DNA from: Halomarinibacterium sp041392125
GTDB taxonomy: Bacteria > Bacteroidota > Bacteroidia > Flavobacteriales > Flavobacteriaceae
Assembly: GCA_041392125.1 (NCBI GenBank)
Contig: JAWKMR010000007.1
Location: 143,861-207,860, forward strand
Length of the DNA stretch: 64,000 bases
Direction of reading: 5' to 3'
The notes beneath the pieces are model-generated. The model was not told where the DNA came from, did not search any database, and worked only from the letters and a program-made list of their open reading frames with translations. The translations under genes and the position numbers were made by a program. Shown piece after piece: positions 50,957-59,831 of the stretch; position 1 is the first letter of the stretch, and every line of letters begins with the position of its first letter.

Positions 50957-51817
50957 ATGAAAAAAATTGTATTATGTGTATTTGTGAGTTTTCTTTCAAT
51001 AATAACTTTTGCTCAAATTGAAACACCTGCTGCAAGTACTTCTCAAAAAATTGAACAAAAGGTTGGTCTAACCAATGTTACCTTGGAATATTCTCGTCCT
51101 TCGATGAAAGGAAGAAAAATATTTGGAGAATTGGTTCCCTATGATAAACTTTGGAGAACCGGTGCCAATGCTAATACCAAAATTACCTTTAGCGACGATG
51201 TTTCTGTAAACGGAATGACACTTAAAGCAGGTTCGTATGCCGTATATACAAAACCCAGCCAAAGAACTTGGGAGGTTTATTTTTACACAGATACCAATAA
51301 TTGGGGTACTCCTCAAGAGTGGGACGAAACTAAAGTTGCCGCTGCCATAAAACTTAATACGTACCCATTGCCTATGGCTATTGAAACATTCACTATGTCT
51401 TTTGACGATGTAACCAATAGTTCAGCAAATCTTGGTATCATGTGGGAAAATGTGTATGTAGGTGTACCTATAACATTTATGACCGATAAAGCTGTAAGTG
51501 CTAATATTGAAAAAGTAATGGGAGGACCTTCTTCTAATGATTATTATGCCGCTGCTGTATATTATTTGGAAGCTGATAAAGATATTAGTAAAGCAAAAAT
51601 GTGGATTGATAAAGCCATCGCTATGCGCGAGCAACCAGCTTTTTGGTATTACAGACAACAATCTTTAATTTATGCAAAAGCGGGAGATAAGAAAGGGGCT
51701 ATTGCTGCTGCAAAAACTTCGTTAGATCTTGCTACAAAGGCCGGCAATGACGATTACATCGCGTTAAACAAAAAATCACTATCTGTTTGGGAAGGAAAGC
51801 CTAATGCGGATAAATAA
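50957..51817 (+). CDS. exported DUF2911 family protein
   Basis: A 286-aa protein with a signal peptide (LCVFVSFLSIITFAQ), then the DUF2911 domain at about residues 30-185: QKVGLTNVTLEYSRPSMKGR, GELVPYDKLWRTGANANTK. The C-terminal part resembles TPR helices (DISKAKMWIDKAIAM, KKGAIAAAKTSLDLA). DUF2911 is common in Bacteroidota; function unknown. It is followed by a strong terminator. Confidence 0.9.
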   Translation: MKKIVLCVFVSFLSIITFAQIETPAASTSQKIEQKVGLTNVTLEYSRPSMKGRKIFGELVPYDKLWRTGANANTKITFSDDVSVNGMTLKAGSYAVYTKPSQRTWEVYFYTDTNNWGTPQEWDETKVAAAIKLNTYPLPMAIETFTMSFDDVTNSSANLGIMWENVYVGVPITFMTDKAVSANIEKVMGGPSSNDYYAAAVYYLEADKDISKAKMWIDKAIAMREQPAFWYYRQQSLIYAKAGDKKGAIAAAKTSLDLATKAGNDDYIALNKKSLSVWEGKPNADK

Positions 51818-51833
51818 TTTATTAGTATGAAAT

Positions 51834-51864
51834 AAAAAAGCGCTCTTATAGGAGCGCTTTTTTT
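51834..51864. terminator. bidirectional terminator
   Basis: AAAAAAGCGCTC / GAGCGCTTTTTTT around TTATAG; A-rich left arm and T-rich right arm serve both the DUF2911 gene and the convergent AraC gene. The stop codon of the latter overlaps its edge. Confidence 0.85.
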
Positions 51865-52732
51865 ATGCAACCACTTGCTTTATTTCGTTGCGATATTTCG
51901 AAGGACTCTTGCCTGTAAACTCTTTGAATTTTTTATTAAAGTGTGAAAAGTTGTTGAAACCGCATTCAAAACATACATCAGTTATGCTTAAGTGTTTTTC
52001 AGCCAGTAATTTACAAGCGTGTACCAATCGATATTCATTTACAAATTGGGTGAACGTTTTTCCTGTTTTATTTTTAAAATACCTGCTGAAAGCCTGTTCG
52101 GTCATACTTACTTTATCTGATATTTCTTCCAAAGTAATAGGTCTAATAAATTCATTACTTACAAAACTATAGATGGTATCCAACCGTGCCGTATCTTGGG
52201 GACGGGACTCCAAATGTACTTTTTCTACATTTAAAATGGTATAATCGTTACTTTCAGAAAGCTTTTGAAGGATTTGTAAAAACGAAACCAAGCGTTCAAA
52301 TGAGTTAAGCTTCAACAAGGCTTCCAATTTTGGGCCAATCAACTTTTTGGTAGCTTCGTGAAAAACAATTCCTTGCTTGCTTCGATTTAATAATTGCTTA
52401 ATGGAAAGCATTTCCGGGGCATCAAAAAAATCTTCCCCCAAAAAATCTTCACGTGCCTGAATGACAATTTCGCTTTTATTTTTGGTTAATCGATCGGTAA
52501 AACCAAAATGAGGAAGATTGGCTCCAATAAATATAAGATCACCATCATTATAATATGAGATGTGGTTACCAATATGTCTTTTTCCGGTTCCACCATTTAC
52601 ATATACTACTTCCATTTCCGGATGGTAATGCCAAGTGGGTGGGTTTTCATCATTAAACCCTTTAAAGTTATTTACCGAAAGGGAACTTCCATGAGAAGGA
52701 GCAATTGACTCGAAAAGGGGTGTTTTATTCAT
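51863..52732 (-). CDS. AraC-family transcriptional regulator
   Basis: A 289-aa regulator. N-terminal cupin-like sensor domain (WHYHPEMEVVYVNGG, IGNHISYYNDGDLIFIGANLPH) and C-terminal helix-turn-helix pair: MTEQAFSRYFKNKTGKTFTQ and ITDVCFECGFNNFSHFNKKFKEFTGKSPSKYR (the second only in part needed to see it). Ligand unknown. It diverges from the small secreted protein gene, which it could control. Confidence 0.92.
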   Translation of the reverse strand: MNKTPLFESIAPSHGSSLSVNNFKGFNDENPPTWHYHPEMEVVYVNGGTGKRHIGNHISYYNDGDLIFIGANLPHFGFTDRLTKNKSEIVIQAREDFLGEDFFDAPEMLSIKQLLNRSKQGIVFHEATKKLIGPKLEALLKLNSFERLVSFLQILQKLSESNDYTILNVEKVHLESRPQDTARLDTIYSFVSNEFIRPITLEEISDKVSMTEQAFSRYFKNKTGKTFTQFVNEYRLVHACKLLAEKHLSITDVCFECGFNNFSHFNKKFKEFTGKSPSKYRNEIKQVVA

Positions 52733-52928
52733 TTTTTATTTCAAAGGTAAAAATGCTATGAATGCAAACTCTATGCAAATTTAACTCAAATATGTGGTAT
52801 TTTAACATTTAACAGTATTTAACATGGCTATATGGGTAAAATAGCATAGATAATGGCAAAATCCGCAGGAGTATAAAAAAATTTGTTGGTTCATCTTTGT
52901 ATCAACAAATACTTAAAAAAATGAAATT

Positions 52929-53237
52929 ATGAAGACTATTAAAAATGTACTATTTACCGGTTTAGTATTGTTCTCTATGGTGGTGGTAGCCAACAACGAA
53001 AAAATTACCATAACACAAGAAAATGAAACGATTGCGGTTTCTGTTTTAAATACTCAAAATGCCACATATAAATTATTTATATACAGCGAAGATGGTACTT
53101 TGGTATTTAAAGGGAACTTAGGAAGTAATGCCAGCCTTGGTAAAGCTTTCAACTTTCAAACGGCTCAAAAAGGTACGTATACCTTTAAGTTGGTGACCAA
53201 CGCGGGCGAAACGTTTGTAAAAGACATTGAAATCTAG
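52929..53237 (+). CDS. small exported beta-rich protein
   Basis: A 102-aa protein: signal peptide (NVLFTGLVLFSMVVVA) and a short beta-sandwich-like domain: YKLFIYSEDGTLVFKGNLG, GTYTFKLVTNAGETFVKDIE. The pattern resembles the small C-terminal sorting-like domains of the type IX system, but the conserved end motif is not clear. Gene stands alone, divergent from the AraC gene. No recognised family. Confidence 0.7.
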   Translation: MKTIKNVLFTGLVLFSMVVVANNEKITITQENETIAVSVLNTQNATYKLFIYSEDGTLVFKGNLGSNASLGKAFNFQTAQKGTYTFKLVTNAGETFVKDIEI

Positions 53238-53265
53238 TGGTTTAGATTTTAATTTTGGTCGTTAG

Positions 53266-53297
53266 AAGAAAGGGCAGCATTCGCTGCTCTTTTTTAT
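53266..53297. terminator. bidirectional terminator
   Basis: AGGGCAGC / GCTGCTCT around ATTC, with a TTTTTT tail on the plus strand and A-rich sequence before it. It separates the two convergent genes. Confidence 0.75.
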
Positions 53298-53317
53298 TTT
53301 GGTAATAGTGAAGGTAT

Positions 53318-53692
53318 TTATTTTTGGACTCGTATTTTATTTAAATTCTCCTCTTTTCTGAAAAGGGCAATTTTTACTATTAAATCGAATGGAATAGGTT
53401 GGTCTAGTGGAAACTGGATGGCCCCTTTGGAAGTATGATAAGGGGTAAGTTCTTTCGCAAAGGTAGTAATGCCTGAAGGACTAGGGTAGTAGCCAATATG
53501 GTTTTTTTGAGCTGCATAATGTAAAAGATTTCCATTCAGGACCAACGTTGGCATACCATATTTTATAGCTTCTGTGGCATCCGGGACTACCTCTTTTAAA
53601 ATTGTTCTAATTTTTTTAAGTAATTCCAGCTTCTCTAATGGTTGCGCATTTATATAATCATCAACTGTTTCAAATTTTTGCATGTTAAGCAT
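53318..53692 (-). CDS. DUF1801 family protein
   Basis: A 124-aa protein with the DUF1801 pattern: VDDYINAQPLEKLELLKKIR, DATEAIKYGMPTLVLNG, HIGYYPSPSG, TSKGAIQFPLDQPIP. Similar to YdhG-type iron-chaperone-like proteins. Starts at ATG 53692; ATG at 53683 is alternative. Cytoplasmic. Role not proven. Confidence 0.88.
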   Translation of the reverse strand: MLNMQKFETVDDYINAQPLEKLELLKKIRTILKEVVPDATEAIKYGMPTLVLNGNLLHYAAQKNHIGYYPSPSGITTFAKELTPYHTSKGAIQFPLDQPIPFDLIVKIALFRKEENLNKIRVQK

Positions 53693-53755
53693 ATTTTATG
53701 GATTTTTAATGAATACTAAAATACTAACAATCCAATAATCCAAAAGTCCAAATTG

Positions 53756-56155
53756 CTACTTCCCTATAATATGCAACTCAGTAAAGTTTTTATCCACCGT
53801 TAACTCGGTATTACCGTTTACCTTTAATTTGGATAAAGAGGTAACTTGGTTGTCTACTTCAATGGTGGTAATGGTAAAAGGCAATCGTTTTAAATCGAGT
53901 TTAAATTTGGAATAGGGAGTTGTGTATTTCCCTTCTTTATGTTGCTGAATAATAAGCTCTTTAGGTTTTCCGGTTAATTTAAAAGTTCTAAAGCTAAAAC
54001 GTCCTTTTCGATAGTCGTATCCATCGTGAGCATCTTCATATAAAACCGATTCTTCCTTACCGTGTTTAAAATACACTTCCAGTTCTACTTCATCAAATTC
54101 TTTTTCACCAACGTATTGTTGTACAGGGTATTTTGGGATAACAGCTCCTTCTTTTATAAACATGGGGATACTATCTATATCGGCATCGACCCAAACTTCC
54201 TTGCCTCCATGAATCAGTTCGTGGGTCCAGTAATTATACCAATTCCCCTTTGGGATATACATTCTTCTTCCTTTGGCATTGGGTTCTAAAATAGGGCAAA
54301 CCAAAATATGCTCTCCCAGTATAAACTCATCGGTTCTATAATAGGTTTGAGCATCCAATTGGTCGAATAAAACCAAAGGTTTAATCATAGGCGTTCCTTC
54401 GGTTACGTATTGTCGAAAAGTAGTATAAAGATAGGGTAGTAATTTATAGCGTAATTCTACGAACTTACGGGTAATATGGGTTACATTATCATCAAAAGAC
54501 CAGGGTTCTTGATCGCCGTGATCTCCGGAAGAATGTACTCTGCAAAAGGGATGGAAAATGCCTAACTGTATCCAACGCAAAAACAACTCACCGGTGGGCT
54601 GCTCTGCAAAACCACCAATGTCGGTTCCTATAAAACTCATTCCCGAAATTGCCATGCGTTGTATTTGCTGATTGGCAATCCAAAGGTGTTCCCAACTGGC
54701 TACATTATCTCCTGTCCAACTGGAGGTATAACGCTGGGTTCCCGAATAGGCAGCCCGCGTGATTACGAAGGGTCTTTTAGGAAATACAAATTGTTTTACC
54801 CCTTTATAGGTGGCACGAGCCATTTGCATACCGTAGATATTATGAGCTTTTGCATGGCTACACGGATTACCATCATATTCGTGACGTACATCCAGCGGAA
54901 AAGTTTTAGTGGGAACCTCCATTACGGCAGGCTCGTTCATATCGTTCCATACTCCTTTAATTCCGATATCTTCAATGAGTTCTTTGTATAATCCGCTCCA
55001 CCATTTACGTACTTTGGGATTTGTAAAATCTGGAAAATTACATTCGCCCGGCCATACTTTTCCACGCATTAAGGGACCATCGGCACGTTTACAGAAATAA
55101 TCATTTTCTAACGCCTCTTTATAGACGGAATAGTCTTTGTCTATTTTAATTCCTGGATCGATAATGGCAACTGTTTTGAAGCCATCATTTTCTAAATCTG
55201 AAACCATTTTTTTGGGATCAGGGAAATATTCTTTATTCCACGTAAAGCAGCGCCATCCATCCATATAATCAATGTCTAGATAAATAGCGTCACAAGGAAT
55301 TTGAAGTTCTCTAAATTTTGAAGCAACTTCTCTTACATTGCTTTCCGGATAATAACTCCATTTGCTTTGGTGGTATCCCAGCGCCCAAAGAGGCGGTAAT
55401 TCGGGCTTTCCGGTGAGGTCGGTATAACTGGTTACTACTTCATTCATCTCGGGACCATAGAAAAAGTAGTAATTCATTTCGCCTCCTTGCGCCCAGAAAC
55501 TAGTTACGTTTCGGCGTTCGTGTCCAAAATCGAAAAACGTTCGGAAGGTATTATCAAAGAAAATTCCGTAGGACAACCCATTATGTAACCCAATATAAAA
55601 AGGGATGGCTTTGTATAAAGGGTCTCGGTCCTTTCCAAAGGCATATTCATCAGTCACCCAATTTTCCAAACGTTTCCCTTTCAAGTTAAAATGAGTAGGC
55701 TTATCGCCCAAGCCGTAGTAACATTCCAGTTTTTGTTCCTGCTTGCTCATTTTTACAATATCACTTCCGTGCTCGTAGCTGTATTCCCAATGAAATCCTA
55801 TTTCATCTTGATTGATCAAATTTCCTTCCAGATCGTAAATAGTTTTTCGCATATTGGCCTTTTCGATATGCAATACTAACTTTGCTGTGCTAATAATATA
55901 CCTATCTGCATGTTCGCTGTATTCCAAATGGTTATACCCACGAGCGGCATCACTATCTAAGGCATAGCTAAAATCTTTAGGGAAACTCCCAAAAGTGGTA
56001 TAGCGAAAACGCAACACACTATCTCTTAGCACAGTAATTTGCAGAATTACTTCATTTTCTGAAGTAATAAGGAAACGATCTTTTTCTTTAGTAAAATGGA
56101 GTATTTGGGAAGGAAACTGATTTCCTTTATGTTCTAATTCGGTATTTACAATCAT
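53756..56155 (-). CDS. GH31 alpha-glucosidase
   Basis: A 799-aa enzyme with the GH31 layout: N-terminal beta domain, (beta/alpha)8 barrel with GYHQSKWSYYPES, the nucleophile in GVWNDMNEPAVM (Asp405), SWTGDNVASWEHL, and C-terminal beta domains. No signal peptide, so cytoplasmic. It hydrolyses terminal alpha-glucosides such as maltose or maltodextrin. Last gene of the minus-strand glycogen operon, 118 bases after glgB; the wider gap may mean a weak separate promoter. Confidence 0.93.
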   Translation of the reverse strand: MIVNTELEHKGNQFPSQILHFTKEKDRFLITSENEVILQITVLRDSVLRFRYTTFGSFPKDFSYALDSDAARGYNHLEYSEHADRYIISTAKLVLHIEKANMRKTIYDLEGNLINQDEIGFHWEYSYEHGSDIVKMSKQEQKLECYYGLGDKPTHFNLKGKRLENWVTDEYAFGKDRDPLYKAIPFYIGLHNGLSYGIFFDNTFRTFFDFGHERRNVTSFWAQGGEMNYYFFYGPEMNEVVTSYTDLTGKPELPPLWALGYHQSKWSYYPESNVREVASKFRELQIPCDAIYLDIDYMDGWRCFTWNKEYFPDPKKMVSDLENDGFKTVAIIDPGIKIDKDYSVYKEALENDYFCKRADGPLMRGKVWPGECNFPDFTNPKVRKWWSGLYKELIEDIGIKGVWNDMNEPAVMEVPTKTFPLDVRHEYDGNPCSHAKAHNIYGMQMARATYKGVKQFVFPKRPFVITRAAYSGTQRYTSSWTGDNVASWEHLWIANQQIQRMAISGMSFIGTDIGGFAEQPTGELFLRWIQLGIFHPFCRVHSSGDHGDQEPWSFDDNVTHITRKFVELRYKLLPYLYTTFRQYVTEGTPMIKPLVLFDQLDAQTYYRTDEFILGEHILVCPILEPNAKGRRMYIPKGNWYNYWTHELIHGGKEVWVDADIDSIPMFIKEGAVIPKYPVQQYVGEKEFDEVELEVYFKHGKEESVLYEDAHDGYDYRKGRFSFRTFKLTGKPKELIIQQHKEGKYTTPYSKFKLDLKRLPFTITTIEVDNQVTSLSKLKVNGNTELTVDKNFTELHIIGK

Positions 56156-56273
56156 ATAAAATGCTTCAGTTTAGCCGGAATAACAAATGAAAATAATTCT
56201 GAAGAAAATAAAGGTATGGAATCCGATTATTTCAGAAAAGTAATCAACAACCGAAATCGATTTCGTTAACCAC

Positions 56274-58190
56274 TTATTTAGAATTTACCCTTTTTAAGGC
56301 AATCATACCCAAAGGAGGTAAGTTAAATAATGCTGAATATTTACGATATTGCCAATCCATTTTCTCGGCTGTATATTGTTTTTTTACAGCATATTCTGAA
56401 CCGCCGTATTCTTTTGAGTCACTATTAAAAAGGAGTTTGTACTTGCCTTGGTTGGGCAATCCAATTCTATAGTTTTCTCGCGGAATTGGAGTCATATTAC
56501 AAATAATAATAACATTGTCTTTTTCCTTTTCGCCTTTTCTAATATAGGCTATTACCGAGTTTTCGGAATCATGGTAATCAATCCACTCAAAGCCTTCATT
56601 GCTGAATTGCCTTTCGTACAATGCCGGTTCTTTTTTATACAGGGCATTTAAATCTGAAACTAATTGCTGTACGCCTTTGTGATAGTCATATTGCAATAAA
56701 TGCCAATCTAAACTCTGCTCGAAATTCCATTCCTCACTTTGTCCAAATTCACCTCCCATAAATAGCAAATTGCCTCCGGGATGGGTTAGCATATAACTGA
56801 AAAGCAGTCGTAGATTAGCAAAACGCTGCCATTCGTCTCCTGGCATTCTGTACAATAACGATTTTTTACCGTACACAACTTCATCATGACTTAACGGAAG
56901 CATAAAATTTTCGGTAAATGCATAAGTCATGCTGAAGGTTAAATCATTTTGATGATGCTTTCTATAGATAGGTTCTTTTTTAAAATATTCTAATGTATCG
57001 TGCATCCAGCCCATCATCCATTTCATTCCAAACCCTAAGCCTCCTAAGAAGGTAGGTTTTGAAACCATGGGAAAACTGGTGGATTCTTCAGCAATGGTTT
57101 GTACGCCTTCAAAAGAGGCATACACTTCTTCGTTTAATTCTTTTAAAAAGGAAATGGAATCCAGATTTTCCCTACCGCCAAATCGGTTGGGTTCCCATTC
57201 ACCGTCGTTTCGGGAGTAATCCAAATACAACATCGAGGCAACGGCATCAACCCTTAAGCCATCTGCGTGGTAATGATCAAGCCAAAAAATAGCATTGCTA
57301 ATAAGAAAGGCTCGTACTTCATTTCTTCCGTAATTGAAAATAAGGCTCTTCCAGTCTGGGTGGTAACCCTTGCGTCTATCGGGGTGTTCGTAGAGATGGG
57401 TGCCATCAAAAAAACCTAATCCGTGGGCGTCTTCCGGAAAGTGGGAGGGAACCCAATCTAAAATAACACCAATGTCATTTTTATGAAGTTCGTCTACCAA
57501 AACCATAAAATCTTCCGGTTTTCCAAACCGAGAGGTAGGAGCAAAATAACCTGTAAGTTGGTATCCCCACGAGGGGTCATAAGGATATTCCATAATAGGC
57601 ATGAACTCTACGTGGGTAAAATTCATTTTCTTGACATAAGCTGTTAGTTCTTTAGAGAGCTCTATGTAGGTGAGTGGCCTATCTTCTTTAATATTTCGCA
57701 TCCAGGAGCCCAAATGCACTTCATATACCGAAAAGGGTTGGTTTAACTGATTGGTTTTCTTTCTGGTTTCCATCCATTTTTGGTCTTTCCAACTATAATT
57801 AGTGTCCCAGATAATGGATGCTGTATTGGGTGGGTGTTCGCAACGACGGGCAAAAGGATCGGCTTTTTCAGTTTTAATATCGCCATGATGCGAATGAATT
57901 TTATACTTGTATTTGGTTCCTTTTTCAATATTGGGAATAAATCCTTCCCAAATACCCGAGCCATCCCAGCGTACATGTAATGGGTGTTCACCCTCAATCC
58001 AATAATTAAAGTCTCCCACGACGGAAACCGCTTTAGCCGAAGGAGCCCAAACGGCAAAATATACCCCTTTTTGCCCATCTACCGTGGTGAGGTGCGCTCC
58101 TAATTTTTCGTACAACCGAAAATGCTTTCCGGCTTTGAAAAGTTGAATATCAAATTCAGAAAAAAAACTATGTGGGAGTACGTTGCTCAT
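56274..58190 (-). CDS. glgB: 1,4-alpha-glucan branching enzyme
   Basis: A 638-aa GH13 subfamily 9 enzyme: N-terminal CBM48-like domain (FAVWAPSAKAVSVVGDFNYW), barrel with VLDWVPSHFP, HADGLRVDAVASMLYLDYS (catalytic Asp), TIAEESTSFP (Glu) and LPLSHDEVVYGKKS (Asp). It forms alpha-1,6 branches on linear alpha-glucan in the cytoplasm. It lies 10 bases after the maltokinase gene. Confidence 0.97.
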   Translation of the reverse strand: MSNVLPHSFFSEFDIQLFKAGKHFRLYEKLGAHLTTVDGQKGVYFAVWAPSAKAVSVVGDFNYWIEGEHPLHVRWDGSGIWEGFIPNIEKGTKYKYKIHSHHGDIKTEKADPFARRCEHPPNTASIIWDTNYSWKDQKWMETRKKTNQLNQPFSVYEVHLGSWMRNIKEDRPLTYIELSKELTAYVKKMNFTHVEFMPIMEYPYDPSWGYQLTGYFAPTSRFGKPEDFMVLVDELHKNDIGVILDWVPSHFPEDAHGLGFFDGTHLYEHPDRRKGYHPDWKSLIFNYGRNEVRAFLISNAIFWLDHYHADGLRVDAVASMLYLDYSRNDGEWEPNRFGGRENLDSISFLKELNEEVYASFEGVQTIAEESTSFPMVSKPTFLGGLGFGMKWMMGWMHDTLEYFKKEPIYRKHHQNDLTFSMTYAFTENFMLPLSHDEVVYGKKSLLYRMPGDEWQRFANLRLLFSYMLTHPGGNLLFMGGEFGQSEEWNFEQSLDWHLLQYDYHKGVQQLVSDLNALYKKEPALYERQFSNEGFEWIDYHDSENSVIAYIRKGEKEKDNVIIICNMTPIPRENYRIGLPNQGKYKLLFNSDSKEYGGSEYAVKKQYTAEKMDWQYRKYSALFNLPPLGMIALKRVNSK

Positions 58191-58199
58191 AAATGCTAA

Positions 58200-59828
58200 T
58201 TAATCTAATTTCATAATAGAAGAAATTCCCTCTAACGGAATTACTGCCCAAAGGGGACGTGCGTTCATTTCATAACCTAACTCGTATACCGCTTTTTCGA
58301 GCATGGAATATTTTAATACATAAATACGTTCTTGACTGTAACCAATGTTGATGTTGGCATTTTGTATTTTTTCGGTATAGCTTTCAAGGAAAACGCCAAT
58401 AAAATAGCGGTATAGTAACTCTCCGGCATAAAATAACTCTTCATCGCTTTGAGGATAATTATCACTATTATTAAAAATGGTGGCATAAATAGCGTAGTGA
58501 AAAGAGCGAAATAATCCCGCTACATCTTTTAATGGAGGTTGTTTCACTTTTCGGTCTCGAATAGTGCTCTCCGGCTCTCCTTCAAAGTCCAGAATGTAAA
58601 AATCCCCATTTTTCACTAAAATTTGTCCTAAATGGTAATCGCCATGAACCCTTAATCGTTCTCCTTTTAATTTGGTCCAATCAAAATCTAAAAAGCGTTT
58701 TCGTATTTCATTTTTTTGTTCCAAAAATTGCTTTGCGAGTGTAAGTGTGAGCCCTTCCAGCTTGTGAATATTGTTTTCAACGGTATTTAATCTGTTTTGA
58801 AACTGGTACAGCAATCTGTTCTTTAACCATACTTCGTAATCGCCATTAAAGCGCTCCGGGGTAAAGGCGGTTTCTTCAAATTCAGAGCCTAAGGCAATGT
58901 GCATTTCGGCCGTTCTAACTCCTAATTGTCGTAAGTTTTGAAACAAGCTTAATCCGCCCCAGTCAATAATTTCTGGAGGAACATCGCGTATTTTTAAACG
59001 TGCAAACATTTCTAGATCGGGAAGTTGCTTTATATTAATATGTTTATCGGATAGGGTCTTAAAGACCTTATCGAGTTTTTTTAGCAAATATTCCCAAGCG
59101 TCACCTTCATTGGGTACCAACTCTTGCATGAGTGCAATGGTGGTAATAATGTTTTCGGTATCTTTAATATTGATACTGCCTAGATAGGCAGGCGTATTTT
59201 TAAACCCTTTTTTATCGGAAAGGAATCGGGACATTTCATAATCCGGATTTTTGGTAGCATAGATTCTTCGGAAAAATTTAATCACACAGGCATCATTAAT
59301 GATGACTGAGGTATTACTTTGTTCCATTCCCATAAAACGGGAAGATTTGTATTCTGTTTCTTTGAAATGATCGCCTTTATGATATTGCACCCTTGAAGTG
59401 TCATTGGGCTGTGAATTTAAAATGCGTTCAAAAACCAGTTTTCTAAAAGCTTCTAAATGGATGGCATCAATAATATAACCTTCTTGTTTATTAATACTTA
59501 CTTTTAAAATACGTTCCTCTTTGGCAAAGTTTTCATCGGTAACAAAGGCAATAGGGAGGAAATAATGTTGGTAAAAAGCCTCAACAAAATTAACTTCCAG
59601 GATGAGTCCGTAGTAAACTTCTTCATTTTGCTGAATTCTAAAATACTCGGTAAGTTCTATATACTTTAATTTACTAGACTTACCACCGTACCAGCGTTGT
59701 TTGGTAATATATTCTTCCAGTACTTCAGAAAGGAACATCTTAATAAAACCGGTATCCTCCATTAACTGTTCCCAAGTAGTATTGAAATTGGAGGGAGATT
59801 TCATTTTGGATGTTTCTAGCTTTGCCAT
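58200..59828 (-). CDS. maltokinase (Mak/Pep2-type)
   Basis: A 542-aa protein with an aminoglycoside-phosphotransferase-like fold. EYITKQRWYGGKS near the N-terminus is the Pep2 signature; the catalytic loop is RVHGDYHLGQIL, and the metal-binding site FYILDFEGEPEST follows. Makes maltose 1-phosphate from maltose for GlgE. Sits three bases after glgE, consistent with a GlgE pathway operon. Some members are fused to trehalose synthase; this one is not. Confidence 0.92.
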   Translation of the reverse strand: MAKLETSKMKSPSNFNTTWEQLMEDTGFIKMFLSEVLEEYITKQRWYGGKSSKLKYIELTEYFRIQQNEEVYYGLILEVNFVEAFYQHYFLPIAFVTDENFAKEERILKVSINKQEGYIIDAIHLEAFRKLVFERILNSQPNDTSRVQYHKGDHFKETEYKSSRFMGMEQSNTSVIINDACVIKFFRRIYATKNPDYEMSRFLSDKKGFKNTPAYLGSINIKDTENIITTIALMQELVPNEGDAWEYLLKKLDKVFKTLSDKHINIKQLPDLEMFARLKIRDVPPEIIDWGGLSLFQNLRQLGVRTAEMHIALGSEFEETAFTPERFNGDYEVWLKNRLLYQFQNRLNTVENNIHKLEGLTLTLAKQFLEQKNEIRKRFLDFDWTKLKGERLRVHGDYHLGQILVKNGDFYILDFEGEPESTIRDRKVKQPPLKDVAGLFRSFHYAIYATIFNNSDNYPQSDEELFYAGELLYRYFIGVFLESYTEKIQNANINIGYSQERIYVLKYSMLEKAVYELGYEMNARPLWAVIPLEGISSIMKLD

Positions 59829-59831
59829 TCT